A stretch of 64,000 bases of DNA. Source: Acholoe squamosa. Lineage: Eukaryota > Annelida > Polychaeta > Phyllodocida > Polynoidae. Shown piece after piece: positions 44,798 through 54,359 of the stretch. Within the stretch, counting starts at the first letter, position 1. Each line of letters begins with the position of its first letter. Both the position numbers and the translations under genes were made by a program. Under the pieces are notes generated by a model. That model saw nothing but the letters and a program-made list of their open reading frames with translations. It was not told where the DNA came from and ran no database searches. The stretch is from contig OX439051.1 of the NCBI GenBank assembly GCA_949317995.1, forward strand, positions 43,155,250 through 43,219,249, read 5' to 3'.

Positions 44798-45705
44798 AGC
44801 GGACCTGAAATTCTTGGATTTTTTACTCAACTCTCCTATACTCTTTAGCTTTGGGCTAATAGATAATAAATAGCTGATTAAATATATTGTCCCTATATAA
44901 GTTTTAAAAAATTAGGAAAATATTTAGTTTTGATATTTTCAGGTTTTATTCAAAACTCTTCTGAAATATATACAATCTGTCCAGATATTTCATTCTTTCT
45001 CCATCTATGGTAACTGATAATGTCTTAAGCTTTCAATAAAGGTCTCAAATGTAAAAATTGACCAAGGATTAACAAAAATATCAGCATTTTATATTTCTAG
45101 GTTTTATAGAAATTCCAGTCTGCGCACACCAGTATCAATTGAGAACTGATAAGATATCAGATCAATGGCAGGATCTCCTGGCAGGATCTAGAGTTAAATG
45201 ACCCACAAATTCTGATTCTTGGTTATTTTAACCCTTGATACTGGTATATAATTAATTTGGACAGTTGAAAAGAGCCCTAAAAGAGAAAATTGTATTGGTT
45301 GGTTTACTATAGACTAAAGTATAGTGACAGATAGGGACTCACGGGAGTGGGTGCAGGGGTGTTATTCCTACTAATCCTAGTGTAATTCCTAGTTGTTGCA
45401 AGTACCGGTATCGTGTAGGGAAAACATGCCAAACTTTTATTTTGGATTTACCCGGATAATTTTACATCACCGGGAAGCTGGCAACTTGAGTAATCAGTCC
45501 CTGCCCACTGTACACAGGCTGCACTGGTTCTCACACATTTCAGACCTTGCTTTACTTAATCTTAAATTAAATTTGATTGAATGATCATAGAGGGTAACCA
45601 ATTACATCACTGTAAGCACAACAGTTTGGGGATTAATGGGCTATATTTTGCATCAAAAGGAACTAAGATAAGTATTATAGATCATGTTGGAAAGTCAAAA
45701 TTTTT

Positions 45706-45940
45706 TAGCACCTCCCACACCACGTAGCGGCGGTACCGCGAAGCAGTACGAGAGTGCGCTTTGATGATTGCATTTGCCCCATGTGATGAGGTCTCACAAT
45801 ACAAAATTACTGAATCAAGAAATTGATAATTGTGAAATCTTCTTTATGTCTGCTTTTATGAGACATGTCATCAAACACTGGTACACCGACATTAACGGCG
45901 GGAGGCTTTTTTTTATGCGGTCACAACCGCATTTCCTGTC
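45706..45940. mobile_element. Insertion present only in copy 2 of the duplication
   Basis: Copy 1 reads GTCAAAATTTTCTAAATAGCAG without a break. Copy 2 has about 235 bp after GTCAAAATTTTTT, starting AGCACCTCCCACACCACGTA and ending GCGGTCACAACCGCATTTCC. No clear TIR; the class is not assigned. Confidence 0.55.
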
Positions 45941-46549
45941 TAAATGGCAGTGTGATAAGTGGACCTGAAATTCTGGGATTTTTTACTCAACTCTCCTATC
46001 CTCTTTAGCTTTGGGCTAATAGATAATAAAAAGCTGATTAAAGATGCTAAAAGTACACTTTTGTGGTTATCCCATATAAGTTTAAAAAAGTTACACAAAT
46101 ATTTAGTTTTGATATTTTTGGGATTAAGTCAAAACTCTTCTAAAATATATACAATCTGTCCAGATATTTCATTCTTTCTCCCTCTATGATAACTGATAAT
46201 GTCTTCAGCTTTCAATAGAGGTCTCAAATGTAAAAATTGACTTAGAATTCACCAAAATATCAGCATTTTAAATTTCAAGGTTTTATAGAAATTACAGTCT
46301 GCCCACACCAATACCCCTTGAGAACTGATAAGATAATAAATCAATGACTGGATCTAGAGTAAAATGACCCACAAATTCTGATTCCTTAGTTATTTTTACC
46401 CTTTAAACATGAAAATACATGTAGTTAATGTTGACAGTGGAAAAGAGCCCTAAAATAGAAAATCATTGCGGGAGTGGGTGCAGGGGTGTTATAAGAGCTC
46501 TTTCAGCGAATCTGTATTCACCACCTCGGCGGCCCTGGTGGAGATCCTA

Positions 46550-47205
46550 AGTATAACCACTCACTGCAGTCTGGGGGGAAGGACTACTGTAGCAATTTAC
46601 TAGTCTGTATAAAATCCTGATTTTCTTCAAGTCCTCTTGCATGTTCAAAAAATCCCTTTCACCACTAATAGTAGAGATAGAGGGGAGGATGCGGAACTAA
46701 TAATTATGAATGTCTGATTTATATAAATGTTGAAAATCTTATGTAGAAGTGGGAGGATGGCCTGTGCAGGATGTGGCAATGAGTGGCTAGCTTCACTGTG
46801 GCGATCTACTACCCTGTACAAAATCCTGATTTTCTCCCAATCCTATTGCTTCATCAAATGATCTTTTAAGCCAATAGTAGTAGAGATATAGGGGAGTATG
46901 CAAACCTAAGAATTATTTAGGTTCAAGTTATATAAATGTTAAAAATCTAATGTGGAAGTGAAAGTATGTCTGACTTAAGTTAGGCAAGCCTCACACTGAC
47001 TGCTATACCCCTGCAGATCCCACAAGGCATGTTCTTCCCCTTGAACATAAGATTTTTGACATTTATGTAAATTGTACATTCATAATTCTTAGTTCTACAT
47101 GCTCTCCTCTATTTGTACTATTACTACTGAAAAGGATGTTTTAATCAAGCTGTGGATTAGGAGAAAATCAAGATTATGTGCAGGGTAGTAGATTGCCACA
47201 GTGCA
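46550..47205. repeat. Three diverged copies of a ~200-bp unit, the third inverted
   Basis: Copies at about 46560-46750 and 46760-46960 share CAAAATCCTGATTTTCT, TAGTAGAGATA, TATAAATGTT and AATCTWATGTRGAAGTG. The third, about 47010-47205, carries the complements (ACATAAGATTTTTGACATTT, GGAGAAAATCAAGATTATG) in reverse order. It is non-coding. Confidence 0.7.
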
Positions 47206-47327
47206 CACCCCTGGATTGTCATCTCCAGTCTGATCTATGGTCACTTGTACACCGTGTGAGCAATAGGGTGCACCAGCTGGTTAACTCGGAGGAGTAACTC
47301 TTCAGGGTCCAAGTATAAGAACAGGGC

Positions 47328-47796
47328 CAGAGATGTAAGTCAGGTACTGGGAAAATCCCTGAAAACATGTTATTACGACACTGGGAGAGTTGGCAGCACC
47401 CCTGGTATATAAGCAGAGTGTTCAGGGCAGACTGCCCAGCACAGCATCATGGCACCCCCTGGTGTTAAACAATTGTATTATGTTGCTGACTGATGATTTT
47501 AGACCAATCAGAGAGCAGCATTCCATTCATTTCTCCCTGGGAGGGTCTGCCCCTGAGATTCCCTGCCCAGAGTCTCCCCTGGACCAGTGAGTCCCTCTGC
47601 TTACACCAGGGGGGCTTAGTGGAGTCCCTAGTTAAAAATACAACTGAGGACTGGGTCTGTGTGAAGTAAATGACTAGGAAAAGAAGGCTGTGAATGAATT
47701 CTGTCCCTGAAGACCCTGGATATCCCTATTCAGACTACATTTCAGCAGTTTTGAATTCCCTATTTTCAGGGAAATCCCTGACAACTTACATCTCTG
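47328..47796. mobile_element. TIR element with CAGAGATGTAAGT ends and a 6-bp TSD
   Basis: 469 bp. The left end CAGAGATGTAAGT is followed by CAGG and AATCCCTGAAAA; the right end AAATCCCTGACAACTTACATCTCTG is its imperfect inverse. CAGGGC occurs directly outside both ends (47322-47327 and 47797-47802), a 6-bp target-site duplication. No transposase ORF. The ends resemble the CAGGGAT families at 10948 and 52301. Confidence 0.7.
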
Positions 47797-47957
47797 CAGG
47801 GCTGAGCATCCCTGGAGCTTTTGCAGGCACAGTCGTAGCCAGCTACCGGAGAAGCAGTGATGGGGCACAAGTTTAAAATTTGGTGGATCCAAAATTTGAA
47901 ATAATTCATGATCCGGAACCCCTTCATACCCTCCTCCTCACTAATCTTTCGGCTTTA

Positions 47958-48155
47958 GGGAGTGGTCAGACCCCTCTTAGGGTGGGACAAAAAAGACTCC
48001 CCCCCCCCCTTTTGAGCGAAAAAGAATGCGCGCCACTAAAGAATAAAAGGGGGGGACAGAAAAATTTCAAACCCCTCCGAGTGGGCACTGAAAAATTTCT
48101 GTGCACACGCGCCAAATTTCACCAACCCCCCTGTTGTTAAAAAATGACCACTCCC
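47958..48155. mobile_element. Second copy of the GGGAGTG/G-tract TIR element
   Basis: GGGAGTGGTCA at the left; CCCCCCTGTTGTTAAAAAAT and GACCACTCCC at the right. It is shorter than the copy at 40841-41170 and has lost most of its left TIR. Confidence 0.75.
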
Positions 48156-48169
48156 TAAGAGTAAGAACA

Positions 48170-49320
48170 GATTGGAGATGTCTACCCAGGACATGGTAGG
48201 TCATCTCCAGGTGCAGGCATCCTCCAGGCAGACCGGAGCTGACTCTAGAAAGTCATCGCCAGGTTAGGCCATCTTATTCTAATAACTTGGATTACGGATC
48301 TGGCGACGAGATTTTTGGCAAAATAGAAAAATGAAAACAAATTATTAATACCGGTATCTACACTTTAGATGAGATAAAAATGGCTTTTCCATGACTTTTT
48401 TTTTTTTCTTTTGCTCTGGCCGGTAGAATATATTGGGTCTTAGATGGGGGCTTGGGGCTACTTTTATTTTTATTTTTTTTGCCCATGGCCGACCAGAGTT
48501 GATTGAAAAAATCCGTAATCCAATTTATTAGAACTACCGTAAACTCCCGCGTAGAAGCCGCACCCCAAACTCAGCACATGCATTTTCGCGTATAAGACGC
48601 ACATTTTAAGACTGAAATTTGTAAGATTAGTACATTTCTATAGTAAAATTACCCTTCGTATAAGACGCACCCCAAACTTGAAAAGATCCTATAAGACCCC
48701 CCAGGCATTTGTTTGGCGTAGAGGACGCGTCTTATACGCGGGAGTTTACGGTAAATGGCCTTAGAAATGGCCTTAAATCAGACTGGAGATGACGTATACC
48801 TGGAATGTTGGAAGTGATCTGCAGGGTACAGGTTCCATAGGTGCAGAGCGGAGATGACTCAAGAAAGTCATCTCTGGTGTACATGTAACCATAGAACAGA
48901 CTGGAGATGACAATCCAGGAAATGGAAAGTCATCTCCAGGTCCCTGGTATCCTCCAGGTGGATCGGAGATGACTCCAGAAAGTCATCTCCGGTGTACAGG
49001 TAACCATGCATAGAACAGACTGGAGATGACAATCCAGGAAATGGAAAGTCATCTCCAGGTCCCAGGTATCCTCCAAGTGGAGCGGAGATGACTCAAGAAG
49101 GTCATCTCCGGTGTACAGACTACAGGTAACCATAGAACAGACTCTGAGACTGGAGATGACAATCCAGGAAATGGAAAGTCATCTCCAGGTCCCAGGTATC
49201 CTCCAGGTGGATAGGAGATGACTCAAGAAAGTCATCTCCGGTCACCGGAGTACGCTGTACAGGTAACCAGGGACGAGTCATCTCTGGTCACTGGAGTACA
49301 GGTAACCAGGGACAGGTAAC
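48170..49320. repeat. 119-130-bp tandem repeat made of hairpin-forming units
   Basis: Units contain TGGAGATGACAATCCAGGAA, then AAGTCATCTCCAGG, and CGGAGATGACTC, then AAGAAAGTCATCTCCGG. GGAGATGAC is always mirrored by GTCATCTCC within 20-35 bases. Regular copies start near 48901, 49020 and 49150; degenerate ones extend back to 48170 around the MITE at 48535-48753. Confidence 0.85.
48535..48753. mobile_element. TA-flanked MITE, CCGTAAACTCCCGCG copy
   Basis: TA + CCGTAAACTCCCGCG at the left and CGCGGGAGTTTACGG + TA at the right. Along its whole length it follows the copy at 33468-33704, including CATGCATTTTCGCGTATAAG and TGTTTGGCGTAGAGGACGC. It sits inside the GGAGATGAC repeat region. Confidence 0.9.
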
Positions 49321-49429
49321 CAATAAAGCATGCCCAACCCCAACTACCCCAAGCGAACTCCTGCCCCCTCCCCCTATCCTCCCCCCCTCTCCCTGCCCCC
49401 CAGCCCCTCCCCCCCACTCTCTCACACTA

Positions 49430-49560
49430 TACGGCGACTACACGACGGTAGGGCGAGGACTCTCGGCGAGCTTCAACCGGAATCCCGTCATATTCCTACC
49501 TGATCATGCATGGCAAACTGACGTCACGTGAAAGAACTCTTGTAGTCTACACTCACTGTA
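49430..49560. promoter_or_regulatory. Promoter-like segment with overlapping CRE and E-box
   Basis: TGACGTCACGTG (49519-49530) combines a full CRE with a CACGTG E-box next to a G/C-rich segment (ACGACGGTAGGGCGAGG, CTCTCGGCGAGC). On the minus strand TGATCAG|GTAGGA at 49500 is a reasonable splice donor that could lead to the acceptor just before the DBR1 start codon. It could serve DBR1, ARMC8 or both; this is an inference. Confidence 0.3.
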
Positions 49561-49964
49561 GGTTACATGGAAGTAAATGCTGCCCTCTCGTGAGTCATAT
49601 GGTATTCAGGCCTGCACTGAAGGTGATCTGGGTGCTGATTTAGGCACTTACCTAATTTTTAGGACTTGGTTCTATGTACTCTAGCTAATGATCTATGGAT
49701 AGATCTCACAAAACTGATTGATTTTGCTTTTTGAATGAAGTCTTTATGTTAATTTGAAGCAAAGTTATGGCCATTCAAAGATCTGAAATTCTGTCTATCG
49801 TTCTGCCACAATTAACCATAGTTAAGAGTTTAATTGTGATCCAGATTTCGTGATCATTCTAGCTGGCATCAGGAGTCATTTAATCAGTTAAATGCCCATT
49901 TCTCATGAACTATTACAGCTAGAATTATGATATAAAAAGTAGATCGAAGGTCATCACGAGGCGG

Positions 49965-50345
49965 ATGTGATTGTGCATGTGGTGACCTTGGACAAGGTCA
50001 AGGTCATTTTAAGGTCAAAGGTCAATGTTGTGAAATTAGGTAAATGACTACTTCCTATGAAAAACTAAAGCTAGAAACTTGATATAAAACATAGTTGAAG
50101 GCTTTTTCAGTGATTAGTGTGAACAGGCATGTGGTGACCTTACCCAAGGTCAAGGTCTTTCTAAGGTCAATGTTATGAGATTGGAGTAAAATTGACACAT
50201 CTCATGATATATCAAGACTAGAAATTTGAGATAAAGAATGGGTCTAAGCTCACCAAAAGACCTTGCATATGGTGACCTTGTCTAAGGTCAAGGTCATTTT
50301 AAGGTCAAAGGTCAATATTGCGAAATTAGATAAATGACTACTTCC
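49965..50345. repeat. Three ~150-bp copies rich in AGGTCA half-sites
   Basis: GGTGACCTTG, then AAGGTCAAGGTCATTTTAAGG, recur at about 49981, 50139 and 50270 with flanking AAATTAGRTAAATGACTACTTCC. Two copies contain AGGTCAAAGGTCA, a perfect DR1 nuclear receptor element (50012-50024 and 50302-50314), and TCAAGGTCA extended half-sites. The repeat is non-coding. Confidence 0.8.
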
Positions 50346-51723
50346 GTTGAAAAAAATTTAATATCTTTAGTTATGGAATATCCTTGGTCAGCAAAGGATC
50401 ATGAGTTTTAAAAAGCAAAATATAGTGTTTATCTTAAAATACAGGGCACCATTTCCAATTATCATGTTTCGCCCTGTTCAACTATTGCCTTCCATTTTAA
50501 AAACTCTAGGATAGAAAAAGTAGATAAGCAGTTAACATGAAGATTTATCACATTTATTTGTGTAAGTAAAACTGACATTTCAAATCAAGAGGCAAGGTGA
50601 TGATATATAACTATCATATGTCAAAAGACACACTCCATATTTAAGGGAGTCTGGTGATGTCCTTTTAGTCAGAGATGCCCTCTTAGTCACTTGGCCTGGT
50701 AGGGTATTCACCTGACTAGATGGGTTCACACCTAGCCTCCATGTGCTGTTGAGAAGTCCTCTGCCTCTGCATCACCCTCCCTCTCAGAAGAAGTCCCCTG
50801 TTTGTGTACTGGCCTCCCCTCTACTTCATAGAGAAATCCTGCTAGTCAGTCCTCTCTTAAGATGTTCACTAAAAGGACCTACTGGTCAGTACTACAGAAG
50901 AAAAACCATGTAGCCCCTGGAGTGAAGGACCTAGGCTAGAGTAGTGGTGCAGTGGGGGTGTGGGGGGGGGGTGGGAGGTGTGGGAGGTGGTCCCAGCCTA
51001 CCCCTCTCAGAGCTTGTAGGTGAGGATGTTGGGGTTGCTTATAAAACATAGTGGTCCATATCTAAATGAAAATGTTAAGGCTTATTCTATAACATTTTTA
51101 ACCGTAGAACACGTGCAAACTAGTTATTTTTATGAGCAACTTGATCTTCATACAATAAAATGCCTCCAAAGTTGGGCTTTAATTTCACTTGACCAAACCC
51201 TTATTTTTTTCTCAACCAATCATTGATAACTTATATGCATGTGATAGATCTCATCAAGCCCGTTAATATGACACCCTAATTGTCTTGATATTCCAATAAA
51301 TAGCTTCAGAATCGACTTTTGAAGATAGGTGAGGTAAAAAGTGTCCCTCAAAGGGTTAATCACACTATGAGTGGCTGTGGCGGCCAGAACCGCGAACGGG
51401 AGTTACGTCAGTGCCTACCCAAATAATTCCTAAATGGAACAGTAGATGAGTTTTTATATTTTGCCAAGGTTTGGGGATTTTATCAGGTCTGCAAATGTTC
51501 ATCTGGCCAATGGAGGTTTTGAGGCCCAAAATAGGGTAGAATGGCACTTGCTGTACGTATCGCTCCCTTAGTTAAGATTTTCAGGGTTAAGCCTATCCTA
51601 TATTCTAACACATTGTGTGTGAGAGATGGTTGAATCTTGCTACGGTCGAAAATATTACCAACGAACATTACGGGGGGCTGTTTTTATGTGTTATGCCATA
51701 TAGAAACATAGAGGAAATGGAAT
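50346..51723. other. Intergenic, no defined feature
   Basis: A G-rich tract at 50953-50993 (GGGGGTGTGGGGGGGGGGTG) and otherwise mixed unique-looking sequence. No exon or repeat family is recognised. Confidence 0.35.
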
Positions 51724-51863
51724 TACCGTAATCTCCCGCGTAGAAGGCGCGTCTTATACGCGAATCAGATTGTTCATGGGTCTTATACGCGGGAGGTAAA
51801 TTGCCTTGAGTTTGGGGTGCGCCTTATATGCGGGTTTTTCCAACATCTCATTTGGGAAAATGC

Positions 51864-53437
51864 GCCGATGACAGCTTGAACTCATAGCGCCAGCACCGCG
51901 GCAGACCGGGAGGTGTCGACGCGCTCGCCGGGGATAAGGCCCACCATGCGCCGATGACAGCTTGAACTCATATAGCCAGCAATTCGGCAGACCGGGAGGT
52001 GTCGACGGGCGCTCGGCGGGTTTGACGCCGACCGTGTGCCGATGACAGCTTGAACTCATATAGCCAGCAGCGCGGCAGACCGGGAGGTGTCGAAGGGCGC
52101 TCGGCGGGGAATACACCGACCGTGTGCCGCTGACAGCTTGAACTCATACAGCCAGCAGCGCGGCAGCCCGGTCGCTGTAGATTTGCTCGGCGGGTTTGAC
52201 GCCGACCGTCACACCGTGTGCCGATGACAGCTTGAACTCAGAGCCTGCACCGCGGCAGACCGGTCAGTGTAGATTTGCTGGGCGGGTTTGACGCCGACCG
52301 CAGGGATTTTTAAAGGGCCGCGCATCGCGCATATTGCGCATTTAAAACTTAAATGGCGCATTAAATACACCAAAAAATGCGCCATTTGCGCATTAGCACA
52401 ATGTGCATCACCCCCAAAACATTTTACAAAAACTTTCTTTGAGATGAGCTCTATCTATAGAAGATATAGTAGTGTTATATACCGTTGGAAAGCTAAGAGT
52501 CAGACGGATAGATCTATTGTAATTTTGCTCTTTGAAATCGTAGTGGTAGGGGATGAAAATTGTAAGAAGTACAAAAATATCTGGAGGCACACTTTGAAAT
52601 CTCTATACTTCCTTTTGAATTTTGCAAGTTTAATACACCCAGGAAATTAAAGGCAGAGTTGTTTCTGGAAATCCCAAAACATATTATATTTTTGGCCTGA
52701 TTATCTTATAATTTTACAAAATTTTCTTATGAGGCATGCTCTGGACATTATGTTGCCATGGTCCACATAATGCTTGTGTTTGAAAATTACCTGTATGTGG
52801 GATGTGATTTTATTTTGGCCAATGTGTAGGAACCTTGATCCGACAACATGGCTACAGGTAATTTGGCATTTCATGGCCTCAAAATACCTAAGACAGCCCC
52901 CCCCCCCCAAAAAAAAAAAAAATGTTAAAAAGCGTTCTGATTGGATCTGTAAAAATCACGAGGGTCAACTTTTTTACCCTTAATTTAAAGTGTAGGAAAT
53001 CCTACAGATGTAGGAGAAATCACATCCCTGCTGTATGCCTTATTCATGTGGAGAGCCCTATGTAGTATGATAAAACTAGAAGGAAAAGGCAATTACACCT
53101 ATTTTGCTTCAACAGATTCTGCATTTTGGCTAAATGGTTCATATTAGCCCATTGGTCTCCAAATGGCGCATTGTTTTGGCCATGAATGCGCCATTGGCCC
53201 ATTTAAAAAAATCCTATCAAAATCCCTGCGACCGTGTGCCGATGACAGCTTGAACTCATATAGCCAGCACCGCGGCAGACCGGGAGGTGTTGATGGGCGC
53301 TCGGCGGGTTTGACGCCGACCGTGTGCCGATGACAGCTTGAACTCATATAGCCAGCACCGCGGCAGACCGGTCGCTGTAGATTTGCTCACCGTTTTTTTA
53401 CGCCGACCGTGTGCCGATGACAGCTTGAACTCATGTA
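51864..53437. repeat. 86-94-bp tandem repeat, 8 copies, split by an insertion
   Basis: GCCGATGACAGCTTGAACTC starts copies at 51864, 51950, 52038, 52126 and 52220, and after the insertion near 53238, 53325 and 53414. Units contain CGGCAGACCGG and GACGCCGACCGTGTG. They are G/C-rich compared with the flanks. Minus-strand ORFs repeating MSSSCHRHTVGVKPAERP come from this array. Confidence 0.9.
52301..53228. mobile_element. 928-bp TIR element with CAGGGATTTT ends, 6-bp TSD CGACCG
   Basis: It starts CAGGGATTTTTAAAGGGCC and ends GGCCCATTTAAAAAAATCC...AAAATCCCTG. CGACCG is directly repeated at 52295-52300 and 53229-53234. Neighbouring 88-bp units show the uninterrupted site (GACGCCGACCGTGTGCC), so the insertion point and 6-bp duplication are exact. 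Near the ends GCGCAT/ATGCGCC words repeat. The interior includes an inverted CAGGGATGTGATTTC-type end at 53010-53030. No long ORF. Confidence 0.85.
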
Positions 53438-53629
53438 AGGGGGTGGGGAGGGGGGGGCGCCTTCTACGCGAAACAGCCCCCCTGTGAGTTGGGGGGGCGC
53501 CTTATACGCGGGTTTTTCCGGAAATCGATCCAGAAGAGGTACGTGCGCCTTCTACGTGAAAAGGCCTTCTCTGAGTTAGGGGGGGCGCCTTCTACGCGAG
53601 CTGCGCCTTCTACGCGGGAGATTACGGTA

Positions 53630-54340
53630 GTTCCACGTAACCTGTAGTGTAGACTGGTGACTATCAGTGTAGTGCAGTTTAAAGGGTTGGGTTTTCTAAT
53701 TTGAAATATGATGCTTCTATTGCGTAACGGTAAAAATTGAATGAGTTAAAAACGTTAAATACAGAGTCTAAAATATAGAAAATAAACATACCGGTAATAA
53801 AACGTGCAGACTGCAGGGCGCGTGAAGACGCATGAGCGATAAAACGTGCACATGACGTTAGACCAACAAACAAACCCAAATAGTTATATCAAAACTTAAC
53901 TGTTAGCTCTAAACCTAGGAGGCAAATAAGATGAATACATTACCTAAATAAATATATCCAACAAAACACTTTTAGATAGGGCTTTCCATATATTTTTTGA
54001 GTTCAAATCGCCAAAAATATAAAACCCAAAAGTTTCCCTGCTTCTTAAAAGATGGCGCTGCGGACTATATTTAGTTGCGTACAGATTTTTTTACAAGCTA
54101 TTCTGATAAATTTCACGATGAACATGAAAATATGACAGCTCAATCATTTTAAAGAATCACGATAATTTCATTTAGTTTCTAGTGCTGTAAAAATGTCACC
54201 TTTGTTATAAATACGAAACAAAGTTTCAAAACGAGTGCTGAGTAAGCGTAAAACTCTGGCTGGCTTTGCCGGCGTTTTTCGTTTTTATTTTTGATTGTAA
54301 AGGGGTATTATCATCTCCAGGTATTACACTCACTGTCAGA
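53630..54340 (+). other. Upstream region of ARMC8 with a YY1-type motif
   Basis: AAGATGGCGCTGCGG at 54049-54063 fits the YY1 motif of housekeeping promoters. The surrounding 700 bp has no repeat that I can define. It is a plausible ARMC8 promoter because the candidate first codons start at 54341. Confidence 0.3.
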
Positions 54341-54358
54341 ATGATTCCGTCCATGATG
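54341..54358 (+). CDS. ARMC8: Candidate first coding exon of ARMC8
   Basis: ATG ATT CCG TCC ATG ATG is followed by a GTAAGTT donor at 54359. Phase 0 fits the next exon at 57196, which starts in phase 0 (GAC ACG GAT ACA GGT CAC ATG). The six residues have no homology that I can judge. An ATG at 57214 in the next exon is the other possible start. Confidence 0.35.
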
Positions 54359-54359
54359 G

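Larger units (their letters stand above)
43808..46490. repeat. Direct segmental duplication with a different insertion in each copy
   Basis: GGGAAAACATGCCAAACTTT starts copy 1 at 43809 and copy 2 at 45418. Both pass the same sequence (CACCGGGAAGCTGGCAACTT, ATGATCATAGAGGGTAACCA, TCTGTCCAGATATTTCATTC) and end near AGTGGGTGCAGGGGTGTTAT (about 45363 and 46492). Copy 1 carries an insert at about 44224-44797. Copy 2 carries a different insert at about 45706-45940 and a short deletion. The segment is non-coding. Confidence 0.85.
51724..53629. mobile_element. Composite TA-flanked MITE containing an 88-bp satellite and a nested transposon
   Basis: The outer ends are TA + CCGTAATCTCCCGCG (51724) and CGCGGGAGATTACGG + TA (53629), the same TIR as the 220-250-bp MITEs. 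Both sub-terminal parts carry the family's GCGCCTTATACGCGGG words. Between them lies an 88-bp tandem array, itself interrupted by the 928-bp element at 52301-53228. At 1.9 kb this is about eight times the usual family length. No transposase. Confidence 0.85.

Noticed and set aside
51754..53347. Minus-strand frames repeating MSSSCHRHTVGVKPAERP
   Set aside because: Translation of the 88-bp satellite. Periodic, interrupted by a transposon, with no homology.
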